This document shows, one piece after another, positions 56,043 through 64,000 of a stretch of DNA of 64,000 nucleotides. Position 1 is the stretch's first letter, and every line of letters starts with the position of its first letter. The DNA is from PBB1 sp046154125. Its GTDB lineage: Bacteria > Pseudomonadota > Gammaproteobacteria > Burkholderiales > Burkholderiaceae_C. The notes under the pieces are model-generated. The model worked only from the letters and a program-made list of their open reading frames with translations, did no database searches and was not told the DNA's origin. A program made the translations under genes and the position numbers. The stretch is from NCBI GenBank assembly GCA_046154125.1, contig JBJXEJ010000034.1:1-64000 (forward strand), in the 5' to 3' direction.

Positions 56043-57875
56043 ATGGACACACGCACCTCCCTCATTCACCTGCGCATCGCCCGCGTGCGCGATTCGATGC
56101 TTCAGCAGCAGCTCGGCGCCGTGCTCGTGCCGTCTTCCGATCCGCACCTGTCCGAGTACCTGCCGAAGCGCTGGCAAGGCCGGGAGTGGCTGTCGGGCTT
56201 CACAGGATCGATGGGCACGTTGGTCGTCACGACCGAGACTGCGGTGCTGTTCGCCGACAGTCGCTACTGGGTGCAGGCCGAGGCCGAGCTCGCGGGCAGC
56301 GGCGTCGAGCTGTTCAAGATCCCGACCGGTGCCGCGACGCACCCGATCGACTGGCTGGCGACTCATGTACCCGCAGGACAAACGGTCGGCGTCGATGGCG
56401 ACGTGCTCGGCCTCGCCACCGCGCACCTGCTGCAGCGCACGCTGAAGACCGCCGGCATCGTGCTGCGCACCGACTTCGACGTGCTGGGCGCGGTGTGGCC
56501 CGATCGGCCGGGCCTGCCCCAGGCGCCGGTCTACGAACACGTCGCACCACAGGCCACCGAGACGCGTGCATCGCGTCTGGCGCAGGTGCGCGAGGCGATG
56601 GTGCGCTCGGCAGCGACGCACCACTTCATCTCGACCGTCGATGACATCGCCTGGCTGTTCAACCTGCGCGGCTCGGACGTCCCCTACAACCCGGTGTTCC
56701 TGGCCCATGCGCTGCTCGATGGGCAGCAGGCGGTGCTGTACGTGGCCGACGGCAAGATCGCGCCAGATCTGCAGCGCGTGCTGGCGGCCGATGGCGTGCG
56801 GGTCGAGTCGTATGACCGCGCCGGCCAGGCATTGGCCGCGCTGCCGGCAGCGGCCCGCCTGTTGATCGATCCGCGACGCATCACGCTCGGCCTGCGCGAA
56901 TGCGTGCGTGACAGCGGCTCCGATGCCGTCCGGGTGATCGAGGCGATCAACCCGAGCACGCTGCTGAAGAGCCGCAAGAATCCCGCCGAAGCCGCCCACA
57001 TCCGAGAGGCGATGGTGCAGGACGGCGCCGCGATGTGCGGCTTCTACGCCTGGTTCGAGCACGCACTGGCCGACCCGGCGAATGCCGGCAGCCTCACCGA
57101 GCTGACCGTCGACGAACACCTGAGCGCCGCCCGCAACGACCGGCCAGGCTTCGTCGGGCTGAGTTTTCCGACCATCGCCGGCTTCAACTCCAACGGCGCG
57201 ATGCCGCATTACCGGGCCACGCCCGAGTCGCACGCGGTGATCGAGGGCAACGGCCTGCTGCTGATCGACTCGGGCGGTCAGTACCTCGGAGGCACCACCG
57301 ACATCACCCGCGTCTGGCCGATCGGCACGCCGAGTGCCGAACAGAAGCGTGACTACACGCTGGTGCTGAAGGGCACGCTGGCGCTCAGCCGCACGCGCTT
57401 TCCGCGCGGCACGCTGTCGCCGATGCTCGACGCCATTGCGCGCGCCCCGCTGTGGCAGCGCGGTCTCGACTACGGCCACGGCACCGGCCACGGCGTCGGC
57501 TATTTCCTCAACGTGCACGAGGGCCCGCAGAGCATCTCGAAAGCGATCCCCGAGGCGACGATGGCGATGGAGCCCGGCATGGTCACCAGCATCGAGCCCG
57601 GCCTGTACCGACACGGCCAGTGGGGCATCCGCATCGAGAACCTGGTGATGAACGTGCCGGCCGAAACGGCCGAAGGCAGCGCGTTCGGCGAGTTCCTCGA
57701 GTTCGAGACGCTGACGCTGTGCCCGATCGACACCCGCTGCCTCGACCGTTCGCTGCTGGATGTCGACGAGATTGACTGGCTGAACCGCTATCACGCCACG
57801 GTGTTCGAGCGCCTGGCACCGCTGGTTTCGGGCGCAGCGCTGGCCTGGTTGACCGAGCGGACGCAGTCGATCTGA
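56043..57875 (+). CDS. M24B-family aminopeptidase P-like Xaa-Pro peptidase
   Basis: 610 residues, the long three-domain type (two creatinase-N-like domains, then the pita-bread catalytic domain). Metal ligands are visible: IDSGGQYLGGTTDITRVW with two Asp, GHGTGHGVGYFLNVHEGP with the His, MVTSIEPGLY with a Glu, and GIRIENLVM with the last Glu. It releases N-terminal residues before proline. The start is the ATG giving MDTRTSLIHLR, 10 bases after the ndh stop, so ndh and this gene probably share a transcript. Confidence 0.88.
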   Translation: MDTRTSLIHLRIARVRDSMLQQQLGAVLVPSSDPHLSEYLPKRWQGREWLSGFTGSMGTLVVTTETAVLFADSRYWVQAEAELAGSGVELFKIPTGAATHPIDWLATHVPAGQTVGVDGDVLGLATAHLLQRTLKTAGIVLRTDFDVLGAVWPDRPGLPQAPVYEHVAPQATETRASRLAQVREAMVRSAATHHFISTVDDIAWLFNLRGSDVPYNPVFLAHALLDGQQAVLYVADGKIAPDLQRVLAADGVRVESYDRAGQALAALPAAARLLIDPRRITLGLRECVRDSGSDAVRVIEAINPSTLLKSRKNPAEAAHIREAMVQDGAAMCGFYAWFEHALADPANAGSLTELTVDEHLSAARNDRPGFVGLSFPTIAGFNSNGAMPHYRATPESHAVIEGNGLLLIDSGGQYLGGTTDITRVWPIGTPSAEQKRDYTLVLKGTLALSRTRFPRGTLSPMLDAIARAPLWQRGLDYGHGTGHGVGYFLNVHEGPQSISKAIPEATMAMEPGMVTSIEPGLYRHGQWGIRIENLVMNVPAETAEGSAFGEFLEFETLTLCPIDTRCLDRSLLDVDEIDWLNRYHATVFERLAPLVSGAALAWLTERTQSI

Positions 57876-57888
57876 CGGCCGCGCCGGG

Positions 57889-59433
57889 CTAGACGGCTGG
57901 CAAACCGCCGGCCGGCTGCGCTGCCGGCCTGTTGCCGGGGGGTCGATCTGGCGCGGACGCGGACGCGGGCGATGCCGACGCCAGCCGAGCGACGATCGCG
58001 CCGAGTTCACGCAGGGCCTGCGCGGTCGCGGAGCGATCGGTGCCGCCGCAACTCAGTCGGATGCAGTGGTCGAAGCGCGAGCTGTTCGAGAACATCGAGC
58101 CCGGCGCGAGCTTGATGCCCTGCTGCAATGCCAGGTCGAACACCCGGCCCGACGACACCGCCTCGGGCAGTTGCACCCACAACAGCAGGCCGCCGTCGGG
58201 CATGCTCAGTCGGGTGCCCGCCGGGAAATGCGTGGCGACGCCTTCGGCCATCTGTTCCCGCTGCTCGCGCAGTGCGCGCTGCAACTGGCGCACATGGCGG
58301 TCGAAGCCGCTGCCGCCGAGGAACTCGGCCGCGACGATCTGCGTCAGTTCTTCCGGGTAGCGGGTCTGCGCGTACTTCAGCATCTCGATGCGGGCCTGCC
58401 AGCGGCCGGCCAGCATCCAGCCCAGCCGCAGCCCGGGCGCCAGGATCTTGTTCAGCGAATTGCAGTGGATCACCTGCCCGCTGCGGTCCCAGGCCTTCGC
58501 CGGCTTCCACGGCACGTCGTCGTTGCCCATGTCGCTGTAGATGTCGTCCTCGATCAGCGCGATGTCGTGCTGTTCGCAAAGCCGCACCAAGCGCTCCTTG
58601 TGCTCGTCGGGCATCACGCAGCCCAGCGGGTTGTGCAGCGTCGGCATGCAGAGCACGGCCGCGATGCTGGATGCCGAGCCACCGGGAGCGGTCGATGCCG
58701 CCTGCTCCAGCGCGAAGCTCAGGGCCTCGATCGCCAGCCCGGTCGCCGGGCTGGTCGGAATTTCCAGCGCGCGCAGGCCAAGCGTCTCCAGCACCTGCAG
58801 CAGGCCATAGAAGGTGGGGGACTCGACCGCCACGGTGTCGCCAGGGCGGGTCACGGCGCGCAGCGCGAGGTGGATCGCTTCGCTGCAGCCCTGAGTGATC
58901 ACCACATCCTCCGGCGCGGCGGCGATGCCTCGGGCCAGTGCGCGCCGCGCCAGCACCGCGCGCAGCGACGGGTGGCCGTAGCGCCGCGTCATCGTCGTCA
59001 GCACGTCCGGATGCAGGCGCAGGCTGCGCTGCATGATGCGGTTCAGCGCGGCCGACGGGTACAGGCTGGGCGTGCCGACGGCCACCGCCAGGTTGACGCG
59101 GATCGGGTGCTGCTGGCCGCGCGTCAGGATGTCCGACACATGCGCATGGATGCCGACGTAATCGGCCGGATCGGCCGGCGCCGGACCGAGGCATTCGCTG
59201 GCCGGAGGCAACTGCGCACGGCGCGCACGCTGCACGAAGTAGCCGGACCGAGGGCGCGCCTGCAGCCAGCCCTGGTCCTCGAGCTGCCGACACACCTGCA
59301 GCGCGGTGGACAGGCTGACCTCGTGCGTGCGCATCAACTGGCGCACCGAAGGAAAACGGTCGCCGACCTTCAGCGTGCCGCTGCAGATCGCTTCGAGGTA
59401 GTGGTCGGCAAGACGGCGATACAGGGTCGACAT
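57889..59433 (-). CDS. MocR-type GntR/aminotransferase transcriptional regulator
   Basis: 514 residues. An N-terminal GntR winged helix (about 1-75) contains GDRFPSVRQLMRTHEVSLSTALQVCRQLEDQGWLQARPRSGYFV. It is joined to a fold-type I aminotransferase domain. PLP-binding features are ITQGCSEAIHLALRA, MPTLHNPLG, IEDDIYSDMG and HCNSLNKILAPGLRLGWML with the PLP lysine. MocR/PdxR/GabR proteins sense PLP or amino compounds and usually control a divergent gene by binding direct repeats. The divergent neighbour here is a DUF2917 gene. The start is the ATG giving MSTLYRRLADHYL. The end of the protein is an Ala/Pro-rich, low-complexity tail. Confidence 0.87.
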   Translation of the reverse strand: MSTLYRRLADHYLEAICSGTLKVGDRFPSVRQLMRTHEVSLSTALQVCRQLEDQGWLQARPRSGYFVQRARRAQLPPASECLGPAPADPADYVGIHAHVSDILTRGQQHPIRVNLAVAVGTPSLYPSAALNRIMQRSLRLHPDVLTTMTRRYGHPSLRAVLARRALARGIAAAPEDVVITQGCSEAIHLALRAVTRPGDTVAVESPTFYGLLQVLETLGLRALEIPTSPATGLAIEALSFALEQAASTAPGGSASSIAAVLCMPTLHNPLGCVMPDEHKERLVRLCEQHDIALIEDDIYSDMGNDDVPWKPAKAWDRSGQVIHCNSLNKILAPGLRLGWMLAGRWQARIEMLKYAQTRYPEELTQIVAAEFLGGSGFDRHVRQLQRALREQREQMAEGVATHFPAGTRLSMPDGGLLLWVQLPEAVSSGRVFDLALQQGIKLAPGSMFSNSSRFDHCIRLSCGGTDRSATAQALRELGAIVARLASASPASASAPDRPPGNRPAAQPAGGLPAV

Positions 59434-59467
59434 GGCGCGCTCCCAGTGTGCCGACCGGCTCGGCACG

Positions 59468-59507
59468 GCAACAGATACAGCCCGTGCAGATTCTGGCCGC
59501 AACAGAT
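59468..59507. promoter_or_regulatory. Direct repeat GCAACAGAT, putative MocR operator
   Basis: GCAACAGAT occurs at 59468-59476 and again at 59499-59507, same orientation, 31 bases start to start (about three helical turns). The pair lies 35-74 bases upstream of the MocR-type gene, in the gap shared with the DUF2917 gene. MocR regulators are known to bind pairs of direct repeats. Confidence 0.45.
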
Positions 59508-59593
59508 CGTCCGCGCGCGCGCTGTTTCGCTGCAATGAATGCGTCGCTGTGTCTGACGAAAAAAGACGGCGCGAGCCACAGTGCAGGCGCCGA

Positions 59594-59617
59594 TCCGGCG
59601 GTCATTTCACCGCCGGA
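59594..59617 (+). promoter_or_regulatory. Hairpin in the leader of the DUF2917 gene
   Basis: TCCGGCGGT / ACCGCCGGA, a 9-bp stem with the 6-base loop CATTTC, ends about 10 bases before the ribosome binding site (AAAGG) of the DUF2917 gene. It could be an operator or a translational hairpin. Confidence 0.35.
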
Positions 59618-59636
59618 CGACCCCGAAAGGCACCGC

Positions 59637-59993
59637 ATGAAAACGCACCCCGCTCCCGACAGGTTCCCTACCGTGATCCGAATCGAAGCCGGTGGCACGG
59701 CTCAGTTGTGCGTCCGCGCCGACACCTACCTGCAGGTGCGACGCGGCCGCGTGGTCGTGCACGACGCACCGCGCTGGCTGTCCGACACGATGCTGCCGGT
59801 GCAGCGTCGGCTGGTCGATGGCGAGGGACACCATGTGATGCAGCGCGGCTGGTTGCACCTGCAAGCGCTGACACCGACGGAGCTGGTCGTGCACCAGCCG
59901 GCGCCGGGCAGCCGCCCCTGGGACCGACTCGGTCGGGCGGTCAGCGACGCGCTGCGCGGCCCGCTGCCCGGCGCGGTGCGGCGGCTGCGGTGA
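59637..59993 (+). CDS. DUF2917-family protein
   Basis: 118 residues. A small cupin-like beta domain: IRIEAGGTAQLCVRADTYLQVRRGRVVVHDAPRWLSD in pieces, and HHVMQRGWLHLQALTPTELVVHQ. DUF2917 proteins have no assigned function. The gene is divergent from a MocR-type regulator, which suggests it is the regulated target. AAAGG precedes the ATG; the longer frame enters the shared regulatory gap. It is convergent with the glycine-rich membrane protein gene. Confidence 0.7.
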   Translation: MKTHPAPDRFPTVIRIEAGGTAQLCVRADTYLQVRRGRVVVHDAPRWLSDTMLPVQRRLVDGEGHHVMQRGWLHLQALTPTELVVHQPAPGSRPWDRLGRAVSDALRGPLPGAVRRLR

Positions 59994-60066
59994 GTCTGGC
60001 GCCCGCGGGACGGGCAGCGGATGTGAGGGGGGAACTGGCGTTGGCAACAGCGTATCGGTGAGCGGC

Positions 60067-60909
60067 TCAATCGCCGCCCCCGCCGCAGCCTCCTCCGCCA
60101 TCACCCCCACCTCCGTCTCCACTTCCATCGCCTCCGCCGCCGTCACCCGAACTGTCAGCGCCACCCAGCCCATCGGCGTCCCCGCTGTACGAGCCGTCCG
60201 AAAACGACGTGCCGCAGAAGACGCTGCCGTTGCCGCCACCCTGGCGATTCAGTCGATCGATGTCGCGGCAGTCGGGCAGGTAGCTGAACCCGCCGGCGAT
60301 GCCGAGCTTGCTGTCGAGCGCGAACAGCAGTGGCAGCCTCGACGGTCGGCGCGGATGGATGGCCTCGTCGCGGCAGGCCCAGGTCCAGGCGCGGCGCAGG
60401 CCGTCGTTGCCGATGGCCTTCGCCCCCAAGGTTTCGGCCGGCGTGTGATGCAGGAAGCGGCCCAGCGTCAGATCGCACCAGTCCTGGTACGCGCGCGTGT
60501 GCAGGATGAACTCGTGCCACATCGCGTCGACCACCTTCGACGGCATCGCGACGAAACGGCGGTCGCTGCGCTGGCACGCGAGAAAGAACTGGCGCAGTCC
60601 GCGCTCGACCAGATCGCAGTCCTTGCCACTCAGTTGCGGATAGGTCTCGCGCAGCTTGCGCTTGAGGAACTGCGGTAGCGGCGCTTCGCGGATCGCGCGC
60701 TCACGCTGCCATCTCGCCCACATCGACGCGACCACCGCCGCGGCCAGCATCGCACCGAACAGTGCGAACCACGGCGCACGACCAGGCGACGCGCGGGACG
60801 CTCCCACTCCGAACGACACCATCGCCGCCGCGAGCAAGGCCCAGACGAACCGGCGGGCGTGGCGCAGCAGCCAGCGCTGCGGTGCGTGTCCGGTGAGCAC
60901 CGACGTCAC
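60067..60909 (-). CDS. Membrane protein with glycine-rich, cysteine-containing tail
   Basis: 280 residues from a GTG that overlaps the murB stop. Two transmembrane segments lie at about 22-40 (VWALLAAAMVSFGVGA) and 47-65. A conserved-looking domain (about 90-190) contains FVAMPSKVVDAMWHEFILHTRAYQDWCDLTLGRFLHH in pieces, with W-H-E-F and H residues. The last 45 residues are almost only Gly, Asp and Ser, ending C-G-G-G-G-D. Similar Gly-rich tails with a terminal cysteine occur in poorly characterised membrane proteins. The function is unknown. GTG start: the reading frame has no nearer ATG, and coupling to murB supports it. Confidence 0.65.
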   Translation of the reverse strand: MTSVLTGHAPQRWLLRHARRFVWALLAAAMVSFGVGASRASPGRAPWFALFGAMLAAAVVASMWARWQRERAIREAPLPQFLKRKLRETYPQLSGKDCDLVERGLRQFFLACQRSDRRFVAMPSKVVDAMWHEFILHTRAYQDWCDLTLGRFLHHTPAETLGAKAIGNDGLRRAWTWACRDEAIHPRRPSRLPLLFALDSKLGIAGGFSYLPDCRDIDRLNRQGGGNGSVFCGTSFSDGSYSGDADGLGGADSSGDGGGGDGSGDGGGGDGGGGCGGGGD

Positions 60910-61922
60910 ACGACCACCGGCTCGGTCTCCAGGCGGATGCCGAAACGGCCGTAGACGCTCTCCTGGATCGCCTTGGCCAGCGTCATCACCTCGGAGCCGA
61001 TCGCTTCGCCGCGGTTGACCAGCACCAGCGCCTGCTTCTCGTAGACGCCGGCCTGGCCGACCGTCTTGCCCTTCCAGCCGCAGGCGTCGATCATCCAGCC
61101 GGCGGCCAGCTTCACGCTGCCATCGGGCATCGGGTAATGCACGATCTCGGGGTCGCGGCCGATGATGTCGCGGCACTGCTCGGGCGTGACCACCGGGTTC
61201 TTGAAGAAGCTGCCGGCATTGCCGATGCGCGCCGGGTCGGGCAGCTTGGCGCGGCGGATCGCGATGACCCAGTCGGCGATCTGTTTCGCGTCGGGTTGCG
61301 CAACACCGCTCTCGGCAACCTTGCGCTCCAGTTCGAGGTAGCCGAGCACCGGCTTCCACGGCCGCGGCAGCCGCAAGCGCACCCGGGTGATCACCGCGCG
61401 TCCGGCCAGCGAGCGCTTGAAGACGCTGTCGCGGTAGCCGAAGTCGCATTGGCGTGCGGTCAAAGTGACGGTGAGTCCGGTGCGCAGGTCGACCGCATCG
61501 AGCGACTCGAAGCGGTACTGCAGTTCGACCCCGTAGGCGCCGATGTTCTGCACCGGAGACGCGCCCGCCGTGCCGGGGATCAGCGCCAGGTTCTCGAGCC
61601 CCGGGTAGCCCTGCACCAGCGACCACATCACCAGGTCGTGCCAGGGCTCCCCGGCGCCGGCTTCGACGATCCAGGCGTCAGCGCGTTCCTCGACCAGTCG
61701 CAGGCCTTTCACCTCGACCTTCAGCACCACCTGCGGCATGTCGCGCGTCAGGATGATGTTGCTTCCGCCGCCGAGGATGAACTTGGGCGCCCGGCCCAGC
61801 GTGGGATGATCGACCACGCGCCGCACATCGGCGTCACCCGCAATGCGCACCAAGGTGTGCGCTACGGCCGGTAAACCGAAGCTGTTGTAGGTGCGAAGGC
61901 TCACGCCCGATTCGATGTGCAT
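60906..61922 (-). CDS. murB: UDP-N-acetylenolpyruvoylglucosamine reductase
   Basis: 338 residues, the type I MurB with FAD (EC 1.3.1.98), second committed step of peptidoglycan precursor synthesis. NSFGLPAVAHTLVRI begins the FAD domain and FILGGGSNIILT binds FAD. PVQNIGAYGVEL and GNAGSFFKNPVV (with the catalytic Ser) are intact, and the C-terminal QESVYGRFGIRLETEP carries the catalytic Glu. It is divergent from yajQ. Confidence 0.94.
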   Translation of the reverse strand: MHIESGVSLRTYNSFGLPAVAHTLVRIAGDADVRRVVDHPTLGRAPKFILGGGSNIILTRDMPQVVLKVEVKGLRLVEERADAWIVEAGAGEPWHDLVMWSLVQGYPGLENLALIPGTAGASPVQNIGAYGVELQYRFESLDAVDLRTGLTVTLTARQCDFGYRDSVFKRSLAGRAVITRVRLRLPRPWKPVLGYLELERKVAESGVAQPDAKQIADWVIAIRRAKLPDPARIGNAGSFFKNPVVTPEQCRDIIGRDPEIVHYPMPDGSVKLAAGWMIDACGWKGKTVGQAGVYEKQALVLVNRGEAIGSEVMTLAKAIQESVYGRFGIRLETEPVVV

Positions 61923-61985
61923 GGCAGAATTTTCGTCGATCGCCCGCTGATCCCACGCCGCTGTTGAACCGAAAGACCTCCCACC

Positions 61986-62474
61986 ATGCCCAGCTTTGAC
62001 ACCGTACTCGAACCCAACCTCGTCGAAGTGCGAAACGCCGTCGACCAGGCCGCAAAGGAAATCGGCACCCGCTTCGATTTCAAGGGTTCGTCTTCCAGGG
62101 TCGAACTCAAGGACAAGGAGCTGACGGTCTGGGCCGACAGCGACTTCCAGATCGGCCAGGTGATGGACATCGTGCTGGCCAAGCTGGCCAAGCGAAGCGT
62201 CGACGTTCGATACCTCGACCGCAGCGCCAAGATCGAGAAGATCGGCGGCGACAAGGTCAAGCAGCTGATCGTCATCAAGAACGGCATCGACAGCGAGACG
62301 GCCAAGAAGCTGCAGACTGCCGTCAAGCAGAGCAAGCTGAAGGTGCAGGCCGCGATCCAGGGCGACACCGTGCGGGTGACCGGCACCAAGCGCGACGACC
62401 TGCAGGCCGCGATGGCGCTGATCCGCAAGGACCTGCCCGACTCGCCGCTGTCTTTCAACAACTTCCGGGACTGA
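61986..62474 (+). CDS. YajQ-family nucleotide-binding protein
   Basis: 162 residues. MPSFDTVLEPNLVEVRNAVDQAAKEI, TRFDFKGS, ADSDFQIGQVMDIVLAKLAKR and VQGDTVRVTGTKRDDLQ-type segments are the YajQ family pattern. YajQ proteins bind RNA and, in some species, cyclic di-GMP to affect transcription. There is no DNA-binding domain. A single small protein of the expected size. Confidence 0.92.
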   Translation: MPSFDTVLEPNLVEVRNAVDQAAKEIGTRFDFKGSSSRVELKDKELTVWADSDFQIGQVMDIVLAKLAKRSVDVRYLDRSAKIEKIGGDKVKQLIVIKNGIDSETAKKLQTAVKQSKLKVQAAIQGDTVRVTGTKRDDLQAAMALIRKDLPDSPLSFNNFRD

Positions 62475-62478
62475 TCCG

Positions 62479-63156
62479 GTGGCGGCTCAGACGCGGCGGG
62501 TGCGCAACTCGCGGATCGCTGCCGTGCTGGCCCTGGCCGGGACCTTTGCCTTCGGTTGCAGCCCGGTCTACGCGCAAAGCATCTCGTTCAGCGGCCACAT
62601 GGGCGACAAGGCGTTGCTGGTGATCGACGGCACACCGCGCACGCTGGCGGCAGGCTCGGCGCAGGGCAGCGTGAAGCTGGTCAGTGTGAACCCGACGACC
62701 GCGGTGATCGAGGTCGGCGGCAAGCGGCAGACGCTGACGCTGGGCGGCTCGCCGGTCAGCCTGGGTGGCGCGAACAGCGAAGGCGGCGGCGAGCAGATCG
62801 TGCTGACCGCCGGCCTGGGCGGACATTTCATCACCGGGGGCAGCATCAACGGCAAGCCGGTGCAATTCATGGTCGACACCGGCGCAACCACCGTTGCCAT
62901 GAGCGCCGCCGACGCCGATCGCATCGGCCTCAACTACAAGGACGGCCCTCGCATGACCGGCAGCACGGCGAACGGCCAGGTGATCGGCTATCGCGCCTCG
63001 CTGAACAGCGTGCGCATCGGCGATGTGCAGGTCTACAACGTCGAGGCGGCTGTGCTGCCGATGCCGATGCCACACATCCTGCTGGGCAACAGCTTCCTGA
63101 CCCGGTTCCAGATGAAACGCGAGAACGACCGCATGACGCTGGACAAGCGCCCGTGA
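62479..63156 (+). CDS. Retropepsin-like aspartic protease, exported
   Basis: 225 residues from a GTG. A signal peptide (about 1-33, ALAGTFAFGCSPVYA) precedes a low-similarity beta domain and a retropepsin core (about 110-220). VQFMVDTGATTVAMSAADA carries the catalytic D-T-G, and HILLGNSFLTRFQM is the conserved closing loop. Such TIGR02281-type proteins are clan AA aspartic proteases that act as homodimers; the target is unknown. It starts five bases after the yajQ stop and its own stop overlaps the next GTG, so three genes are coupled. Confidence 0.8.
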   Translation: MAAQTRRVRNSRIAAVLALAGTFAFGCSPVYAQSISFSGHMGDKALLVIDGTPRTLAAGSAQGSVKLVSVNPTTAVIEVGGKRQTLTLGGSPVSLGGANSEGGGEQIVLTAGLGGHFITGGSINGKPVQFMVDTGATTVAMSAADADRIGLNYKDGPRMTGSTANGQVIGYRASLNSVRIGDVQVYNVEAAVLPMPMPHILLGNSFLTRFQMKRENDRMTLDKRP

Positions 63157-63893
63157 AGCTGTCGCAGGTGCTGTACTCGCAGGGGTTCGGTTCGCGCCGC
63201 GAATGCGAGGGGCTGATCGTCTCCGGCTTCGTCTCGATTGCCGCGGCGGTGTGCGACGACCCGTTCGAAGACTTCGACCCGAACGGCCTGCAGTTCATGG
63301 TGCGAGGTGAGGCATGGCCGTTTCGCGAGAAGGCACTGATCGTGCTGAACAAGCCGGCGGGCCACGAGTGCTCGCAAAAGCCCAAGCACCACCCGAGCGT
63401 CTACAGCCTGCTGCCGGCGCCGTTGCGGCGACGCGATGTGCAGGCGGTCGGCCGGCTCGACGAGGACACCACCGGTCTGCTGCTGATGACCGACGACGGC
63501 GGGCTGATCCACCGCTGGACCTCGCCCAAGCACCACGTGCCCAAGGTCTACGAGATAGGCTGCAAGCACCCGGTGACCGCAGAGCAGGTGCAGCAGCTGT
63601 TGAACGGCGTGACGCTGATCGACGATCCGGTGCCGGTGCGCGCCGCAGCGGCCGAAGCCACAGGCGTGTTCGACGGGCCGCAGGTGCCCGGTCTGGGCGA
63701 TCTGCACGGCCTGCGCATGACGCTGACCGAGGGCAAGTACCACCAGGTCAAGCGCATGGTCGCGGCGGTCGGCAACCGCGTCGAGGCGCTGCACCGCAGC
63801 CGCTACGGCGCGCTGGCGCTGCCGGCCGATCTGGCGCCTGGCCAATGGCGCTGGCTGGCCGGACCACAGGACGTCGTACCGCCGTCGCAATAA
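63153..63893 (+). CDS. 16S rRNA pseudouridine synthase (RsuA/RluF-type)
   Basis: 246 residues from a GTG that overlaps the protease stop (GTGA). An S4-type RNA-binding domain (about 1-45, QVLYSQGFGSRRECEGLIVSG) precedes the catalytic domain. VGRLDEDTTGLLLMTDDG holds the catalytic Asp of the RsuA/RluB/E/F family, and TEGKYHQVKRMVAAVGNRV is the closing signature. It isomerises a uridine in rRNA; whether 16S U516 or a 23S site cannot be told. The ribF gene begins 7 bases downstream. Confidence 0.87.
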   Translation: MKLSQVLYSQGFGSRRECEGLIVSGFVSIAAAVCDDPFEDFDPNGLQFMVRGEAWPFREKALIVLNKPAGHECSQKPKHHPSVYSLLPAPLRRRDVQAVGRLDEDTTGLLLMTDDGGLIHRWTSPKHHVPKVYEIGCKHPVTAEQVQQLLNGVTLIDDPVPVRAAAAEATGVFDGPQVPGLGDLHGLRMTLTEGKYHQVKRMVAAVGNRVEALHRSRYGALALPADLAPGQWRWLAGPQDVVPPSQ

Positions 63894-63900
63894 TCTCGGC

Positions 63901-64000
63901 ATGCTGCTTTTCAGAGGGTTCAATCATCCCGGTGTCGCACCGGCCTGTGCCCTGACGATCGGCAACTTCGACGGGGTGCACCGCGGCCACCAGGCCATGC
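63901..64000 (+). CDS. ribF: Riboflavin kinase/FAD synthetase, N-terminal fragment (cut by window edge)
   Basis: The first 33 codons of a rightward gene. MLLFRGFNHP is followed by LTIGNFDGVHRGHQAM, the nucleotidyltransferase G-N-F-D-G-V-H-x-G-H motif of the FAD synthetase domain of RibF. The rest, including the C-terminal riboflavin kinase domain, is beyond the window. Confidence 0.9.
   Translation, partial: MLLFRGFNHPGVAPACALTIGNFDGVHRGHQAM

Overview
The window is high-GC DNA from a bacterial chromosome, almost certainly a betaproteobacterium of the order Burkholderiales. This rests on gene order and on family types: rpsP-rimM-trmD-rplS followed by a NUDIX CoA pyrophosphatase, a CobD/CbiB protein and rsgA; hda-HAD hydrolase-pcnB-folK; rpmB-rpmG; a DUF3579 gene beside argD-argF; GTP-type PEP carboxykinase; and an ascD-like reductase. 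I cannot name the genus with confidence. The secreted-protein style at the left edge would suit a Leptothrix/Rubrivivax-like lineage. Coding density is high, and there is no phage, insertion sequence, CRISPR array or rRNA operon. One tRNA gene, tRNA-Leu(CAA), is present.

Layout. 0-6.5 kb is the most accessory-looking part: the start of a leftward secreted protein, then a rightward set encoding an exported PHP-superfamily hydrolase, a membrane-anchored parvulin-like protein, a HupE/UreJ-type membrane protein and a Tat-exported PhoD-like phosphatase. 6.7-17.2 kb holds pckG, an orphan ParA-like ATPase, a UvrD-family helicase, valS, galU, tusA and cysM. 17.2-20.1 kb has tRNA-Leu, a rhomboid protease, an epimerase and an ascD-like ferredoxin reductase. 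20.1-28.9 kb is a leftward block: livF-G-M-H (branched-chain amino-acid-type ABC transporter without its binding protein), rarA, lolA, ftsK and a Crp/Fnr regulator. The regulator is divergent from trxB.

30-42 kb is core informational metabolism: rpmB-rpmG, an acyl desaturase, an RsmB-like methyltransferase with purN, trpS, orn, an M48 protease with rsgA, a CobD-like protein, a NUDIX hydrolase and the trmD operon with a structured leader. 42.4-43.2 kb has a broken GNAT acetyltransferase coupled to a small TM2-like membrane protein. 43.2-49.1 kb is leftward: the tightly overlapped hda-HAD-pcnB-folK chain, a SirB1-type protein and murJ.

49.3-57.9 kb runs mostly rightward: rpsT, DUF3579 (leftward), argD-argF, a metallophosphatase, a TAXI-type binding protein, an NDH-2 and an aminopeptidase P. 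57.9-60 kb has a MocR-type regulator divergent from a DUF2917 gene, with a matched direct repeat between them. 60-64 kb holds a glycine-rich membrane protein, murB, yajQ, a retropepsin-like protease, an rRNA pseudouridine synthase and the first codons of ribF.

Most of the window is conserved housekeeping. The best candidates for something less described are the exported PHP/parvulin/HupE/PhoD neighbourhood, the MocR-DUF2917 pair with its putative operator, and the TAXI protein that lacks a permease. All functional assignments come from reading motifs and context; no database search was run.
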